Shown piece by piece: positions 20,416 to 24,919 of a stretch of 24,919 nucleotides of DNA. A program made the position numbers and the translations under genes. Below the pieces are notes generated by a model. It did not search any database, had not been told where the DNA came from, and worked only from the letters and a program-made list of their open reading frames with translations. Source of the DNA: Ichthyophonus hoferi (lineage: Eukaryota; Opisthokonta; Ichthyosporea; Ichthyophonida; Ichthyophonidae); contig NAOQ01000829.1 in assembly GCA_002751075.1 (NCBI GenBank), positions 1,430-26,348 of the forward strand. The letters run 5' to 3'. Numbering within the stretch: position 1 is the stretch's first letter; every line of letters begins with the position of its first letter.

Positions 20416-22109
20416 AACCGCAACAGCACAATAATAATTATGATATTCGAATAGTAAATATAGATAGTAAATATAGATATATAGATCTGCTCGAGACCGA
20501 TTATTATTATGATTGTCACGAATATACCATCCAATATCATATGCAAAAAAAAAGTTTGCGCCAAAACTATCCCCGCGAGTTATAAGCTGATAGCTATCTG
20601 CACGACTTCATACAAGTCCTCCAATACATAAATGCATGAAAAATACAAGAAATTTTACTTGACTCATCATAGTGTACAATATTTACTTTACTCGGTCTTG
20701 AATTGGAGTCGTCTAGCCTCTTAGGGCTATATTTGTCGTGATGTATGATGTACCTCTTTCATTGCCTCATTATCATGTTTTTTTTCCTATATAGTCATGC
20801 TTTTTTTCCATTCCAGGCATTGGTTTGCATAGTATATCTTACAACTCGTTCCTTCGATAATTTAACTTGCTGCTGGATTATTCTATTAATAAGGAATCGA
20901 TGCGGTGAAACAACGAACTGACGACTTTTTAACAAGTGCTTGTTGGTGCTGTTATAAAATTATATTAGCATAACTCAATCTTCAATCATTCTGTGACATC
21001 ATTATGTAGATAGAGTCGTGAATTACTCGTGTCTATGTCTGTATGTATGTAGGTAGCTCTCTTCATTTGATAAAATTGGCAGGGTGTGACTATTCTAAAG
21101 TTACAAATATGAAAAACTAATATAGTGTATTCTATCGAAAGAGCTTCATAACTCCGATTAGAACAAAAAAATAATATTAAGCTTACTACTATAAGAACAT
21201 ATTAATGGTTAGTAAAGCATAATCACGCCTTATGTACGAGGGAAATATTTTGTTGTCAGCATAATTTTTTTTTTTTGAAATATCTAGCCAAGCACAATAG
21301 CTTGGCGCAGTTGTACTATAAAATGTTAAACCCAAATTAAATACAATTGGTTGTGCATGTTAATATAAGAAACTTCGCAATGTTACGATACCGAATATAT
21401 AAAATAAGGAGACTAGAGAAACAAAAACAAAACAAACAATCAGAAAAATATTCCATTTTATTCGACCAATCCAATACAAAAAAGCCATCAGCGGCGTTAT
21501 TGATTGCTACCACATGATACTCTGTATTGTGTTTTCTTAAGGTAGTTTTATCAATTACGACACGTATGTTCCAAATATCTATAGTTTTTACAAGGAAAAT
21601 AATATAAAATAACGAAGTATCTATTAACTAAACACCTCTTTCGTTGGAGAGTTTGAATCATAATCTAAATAATATAGACGAACTATTTATTTTTTAAAGT
21701 AGATAAAGATTCCAACAAGCTAGTGTGGAAATCGACAACATCATATTTTCGTAATCATACCCATTTTAACATCATGTTGCTTCTTCTATGATTTATCATT
21801 GCAGTTTATCATATGACTATTGTGTAATTGTTTAAAGAGTGTTGTGATGGAGTAAATGCAAACTACAAATAGCGACCACGGCTGACATTAATCTGATCAC
21901 GGCAACTGTGTTCTGTTGAATCAGCATCATAATAACTATAATTAAAGTGATCCTATTGGTGGATGTCAACCTAATTCTACAGAAGATACTTAGGTACCGT
22001 CCACATTGGCAACTTTTACGAAACAGTTGTAACAGGCCGAAAATAAATTGTGGTTATCTGTATTTAACACTACCGCATTTCATTTTGAAAGCATAATTCC
22101 GAATAGTTC
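20416..22109. other. AT-rich spacer, no gene seen
   Basis: No recognisable coding region, RNA gene or repeat match elsewhere in the window, apart from the small hairpin at 21287-21306. Confidence 0.55.
21287..21306. repeat. Small perfect inverted repeat (hairpin)
   Basis: GCCAAGC and GCTTGGC are separated by six bases, giving a 7-bp stem just after a run of T. No neighbouring gene is known, so no terminator or other function is claimed. Confidence 0.6.
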
Positions 22110-22535
22110 AGGGATAGTCAAAAGAGCGTTAAAGCATGAATATTTAATTAATTTGGGTATTTATTTATATAGTTATAATCATTTAATATTAATAGCAATT
22201 ATTATTACGTATGTAGTCTGGAAAATTAGTTAGGGCAATCTGAAATGGTAATCCAAGATTATCGTCAAAATTGAACCAGCCAATGGCAGAGGCCCTGTGA
22301 CCACTATATAGTAAGCCATTTCCGATCACATGTTTTGGGCTCCAGATAACACATTGTTAGGCATCCTGGCTAAGACAAGTCCTTCTGACTTAATAATAAA
22401 AATGTTTTAGCATATCTGTACTCCATGTATGCAAAGGGATACGTTTAAACTCCTGAATTCGGTACTATCTTCCCTTCTAAACGAATATTAGTCATAAGAA
22501 TACTCTTTTCTACTTATTATTTCCAACCAATGGCT
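22110..22535 (+). repeat. LTR-like repeat, copy B (fullest copy)
   Basis: The most complete copy of the family, in order: TAGTCTGGAAAATTAG, CCAGCCAATGGCAGAGG (CCAATGG 22280-22286), TATATA at 22305-22310, GGCATCCTGGCTAAGACAAG, AATAAA at 22395-22400, GCATATCTGTACTCC, ATGCAAAGGGATACG, CTAAACGAATATTAGTCATAAGAA and TTATTATTTCCA. The order promoter, poly(A) signal, tail is that of an LTR. No pol sequence adjoins it, so it is probably a solo LTR. Confidence 0.65.
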
Positions 22536-22644
22536 ACAAACGTATTTATATTAAGTTAAGTCAATATTTACCTTTTTATACAAACTAGTGTTAACAGGTA
22601 GTTGAAAGACAGATTTTTAATCCATTGTTCTATATAATACTAGG

Positions 22645-22664
22645 TTTTTTTTTTTTTTTTTTTT
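22645..22664. repeat. poly(T) run
   Basis: Twenty T in a row. It may be the reverse-complement A-tail of a retroposed sequence or simple slippage. No element was recognised beside it. Confidence 0.9.
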
Positions 22665-23221
22665 AGGCTTGAAAGACTAATTAGATACCGATTTATTTGT
22701 GTGCAGTCACTAGTATATCCGATTGAGAAAGCAAATATTACTTTCCGGTACAAAATAAAATATGCAAGGTCACCTAATATATAAGAAATTAAAATCATTA
22801 CCCAGCTTCACTTTAGGGACTATAAACCAATTTTACATATATTGTTCATCCACCATATAAGGGTATATATATCTATATATGCATGCGTACGTCAACATAG
22901 GCCATTACTCATGATGTTATTTACATAAACCTATATGTTCTTAAAAATCCCAATAACATATATTTCTCAACTCAATCGAGATAAAATTCCTTTAATAAAA
23001 TAAATGTCGCAAACAAGTCTACCTTGCATGATTTTAGATGTCAAATCCTGAGTCATGTATGTGCAATTCATTATTCTGTTAACCTGTGGTTTTTTGTATT
23101 CCCTAACAAGCCTTGTCGCGAATCAACCATATGATGTTAATTGAAATCCAAGCACATGGTTTGGGCACAATATCCCACGGTTTTAACTTAGTTAAATAGA
23201 TTAACAAGCATTATAGCTATT
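22665..23221. other. AT-rich spacer, no gene seen
   Basis: Contains short alternating TA/ATGC stretches near 22863-22890. No coding region, RNA gene or long repeat was recognised. Confidence 0.5.
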
Positions 23222-23465
23222 ATGCACTTCACCTAAAAAGGCAATAATGATACATTAGCAACCCATTACAATGTATCCAAAGAACCGTACCTACATGGTC
23301 GTTCTAATTAATTAGAAGCAATCCTTCTCAGAATAAAGAGATGAAGCAGTCTCTTCTATCACGAAGGTGCCATTGCATTTCTCGATACGGTTATCTACTT
23401 AGTAGAAACAGTTAACATTCCCCGATGAATATGTAAATCTTAGAAGCTTCCGCATCTCCAGATTT
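23222..23465 (+). repeat. Interspersed repeat R3, copy 2
   Basis: Same-orientation partner of 14597-14880, sharing ATGCACTTCA..TAAAAAGGCAAT and GTTCTAATTAATTAGAA among other blocks. It lies between the solo LTR-like copy B and the 3' end of UAP1 copy 2, while copy 1 lies downstream of the copia fossil and the R2 pair. Confidence 0.6.
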
Positions 23466-23837
23466 CAAATAATAAAATTAAAAAATTCAGTTAGGACTGC
23501 TATGTCCCAGTTTTAGCAAAGTCAGAAATCCATTTCCGCATCGTAGAATTACATATATATACTTAAGTCAACAGGCAAGAGTAATGCTTTTGTGATTAGA
23601 TTAATTAAAAAATATAAATGCTATTCAATACAGAGAGCTCGATGCAATTCCAGCATTAGCTTATAAATACACATATTCCACCACCCACTTTCACAAAAAT
23701 ATCCTATCCATAAAGAAAAGATTTAACGCTCGTAGACGAATATATGACCAGTATAATAGAACACCATCTCTATTACTATTATAAAACCTAACAGCATACT
23801 GCCAAGACTATATTTCAGCCCAGTTAGTATACAACAA
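23466..23837. other. 3' flank of UAP1 copy 2, no gene seen
   Basis: AT-rich DNA downstream of the copy 2 stop codon. Similarity to the copy 1 flank ends at about 23838. No convincing poly(A) signal was found on the - strand. Confidence 0.45.
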
Positions 23838-24919
23838 ATTAATCTATAGGAACTCTGGGCCACTATATTTTCATCTGAACAGCATCTCAGGATTAGTTTG
23901 CCAACACCGACACTCCAGAGAATACCTTGCCACCAACATGCTCAGCTAAATCCTCACCGCCATAAGAAAGAAGAGGGCAGACTTCCACATAGGCCTCTGG
24001 TGACATGAACTCTCCTCCTTCTGCCTCTATCCATTTCCTTTGCTTGGCTAAGAGATCGTGACGGCAGTGTTCTGGTGTACAACTAGATGCCCCAGAGGCA
24101 TTTTTAAGAGGGGAAAACTGTGAAAAGAAAGGCTTGTGTTAGTACACTCACTCGGTTTATAAAAAGATATGGGTATATGATAACGCCAAATTGGCATGTT
24201 ACACATAGTCAGTGCTTAAGATTGTATATGCGCATGGTGAAAGGTCATGCTAACATCAAATATATCAACATGCATATACAAATACATATATGTACACATA
24301 CACAAATCACATACCTCCTCCTCTCTCTTGCCATAATGAACAGCTAAGCGCTCTGAAAATTGGAAGATGTCAAAGATAAACAGCTCCAACTTCATCCCAT
24401 CCACTTTGATAGGCTCTCCCTGGTCATTCACACTGGGAATTTTCTTTTTGGCAACATGGTGACTCAATGTTTCCTGTGATGGGCACAGAGAATATAATCA
24501 GAAGAGAGTTGGCAAGATGAAATAAAACAGAAAATGTAATATGGATAGCAACTAAGAAAGGTCGCTCTTAACAAAAAGAAAACATGGAAAGGTGCACCTA
24601 CAGGTCAGAAGATAAGGAAAACACAAACTAGAATTGGTATAAAATGGCAGATACACAGACCTTATACAAGCACAAAATACAACAAGAAATAGAAGAACTT
24701 ACAAAGTGTTTGTTGCAGACATCATCTAGGAAATCCATTGAGAAATAGTGGTTGGCAATATTGGCGCCGTCCAAAGCCAAGGTTCCATCTGACTTCCTTC
24801 TCTCAGCACTCTCTTTTGAGATTTCACTATATTCTACAATCTTGTACTTCCCACGGCACTGGCACAGTACACCTACACTCTCATGGGGGTCTTCCTTAAC
24901 CACAACTTTGGCACCAGAA
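23838..24919 (-). repeat. Right arm of inverted duplication (UAP1 3' end)
   Basis: Reverse-complement partner of 1-1090. Base 24919 pairs with base 1, so the window begins and ends at the same homologous base of the gene. About 22.7 kb of unrelated DNA separates the arms. Confidence 0.88.
23893..24919 (-). CDS. UAP1: UDP-N-acetylhexosamine pyrophosphorylase, copy 2, 3' part (last three exons)
   Basis: Partial gene on the - strand, entering from the right edge. Exons are complement(24703..>24919), complement(24315..24473) and complement(23893..24117), with stop TAA at 23893-23895. Exon lengths (217, 159 and 225 nt) and phases are identical to copy 1, and the introns (229 and 197 nt) align along their length. 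The frame is open and splice sites are intact. Exons one and two differ from copy 1 at 3 of 125 residues (I/V, I/V, L/P), while the last exon differs at 12 of 74. Most changes in the first exon's DNA are synonymous, which suggests selection on the protein. Landmarks VEYSEIS, NIANHYF, FDIFQF and FSPLKN are all kept. It should have the same role as copy 1. The Pro in GEPIKVDG replaces the Leu found in copy 1 and, from memory, in human UAP1. Confidence 0.92.

Noticed and set aside
20250-20564. 104-codon - strand open frame rich in Phe, Ile and Ser
   Set aside because: It is the complement of the A-rich tract at 20301-20415, and its composition is fully explained by that.
1-24919. The whole window as one giant transposon with ~1.1 kb terminal inverted repeats
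   Set aside because: The arms are ordinary spliced exons and introns of a housekeeping gene, most of the changes seen in the first exon are synonymous, and no transposase or integrase spans the interior apart from an unrelated copia fossil. An inverted gene duplication explains it better.

Overview
The window is nuclear DNA from an animal. Both host genes are split by short AT-rich introns with GT..AG borders, the protein families are metazoan-type, and the spacer DNA is AT-rich and full of old repeats. A marine invertebrate such as a sponge would fit, but this is only an impression.

Layout. The two window ends carry the last three exons of two copies of a UDP-N-acetylhexosamine pyrophosphorylase gene (UAP1/AGX family). 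Copy 1 lies at 1-1033 on the + strand and copy 2 at 23893-24919 on the - strand, so the copies face each other tail to tail. Exon sizes match exactly, introns still align, and base 1 pairs with base 24919, so the sequence stops at the same codon on both sides. Both copies look functional in the part seen. They differ at 3 of 125 residues in the first two exons but at 12 of 74 in the last exon.

Between them, 1.1-15.4 kb is a repeat-rich spacer. It holds several copies of an LTR-like repeat with conserved CCAAT, TATA and poly(A)-like signals, a diverged ~0.7 kb direct repeat pair, a broken Ty1/copia retrotransposon (about 10.06-13.7 kb), and a tandem pair of ~0.3 kb repeats.

At 15.45-19.5 kb on the - strand is one complete host gene, found by joining nine exons. 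It encodes a secreted, cathepsin B-like papain-family cysteine peptidase of about 359 residues. The catalytic Cys, His and Asn and the oxyanion-hole Gln are present, but the cathepsin B occluding loop is absent. A TATA-like box lies upstream of its first exon.

From 19.6 to 23.8 kb there is spacer DNA with an 18-bp perfect palindrome, a tRNA-like fragment next to a long A-rich tract, another copy of the LTR-like repeat, and a second copy of a repeat also seen at 14.6 kb.

Nothing shows that the pyrophosphorylase copies and the peptidase work in one pathway. One makes UDP-GlcNAc in the cytosol and the other is a secretory or lysosomal protease. No CRISPR, rRNA or intact tRNA gene was seen.
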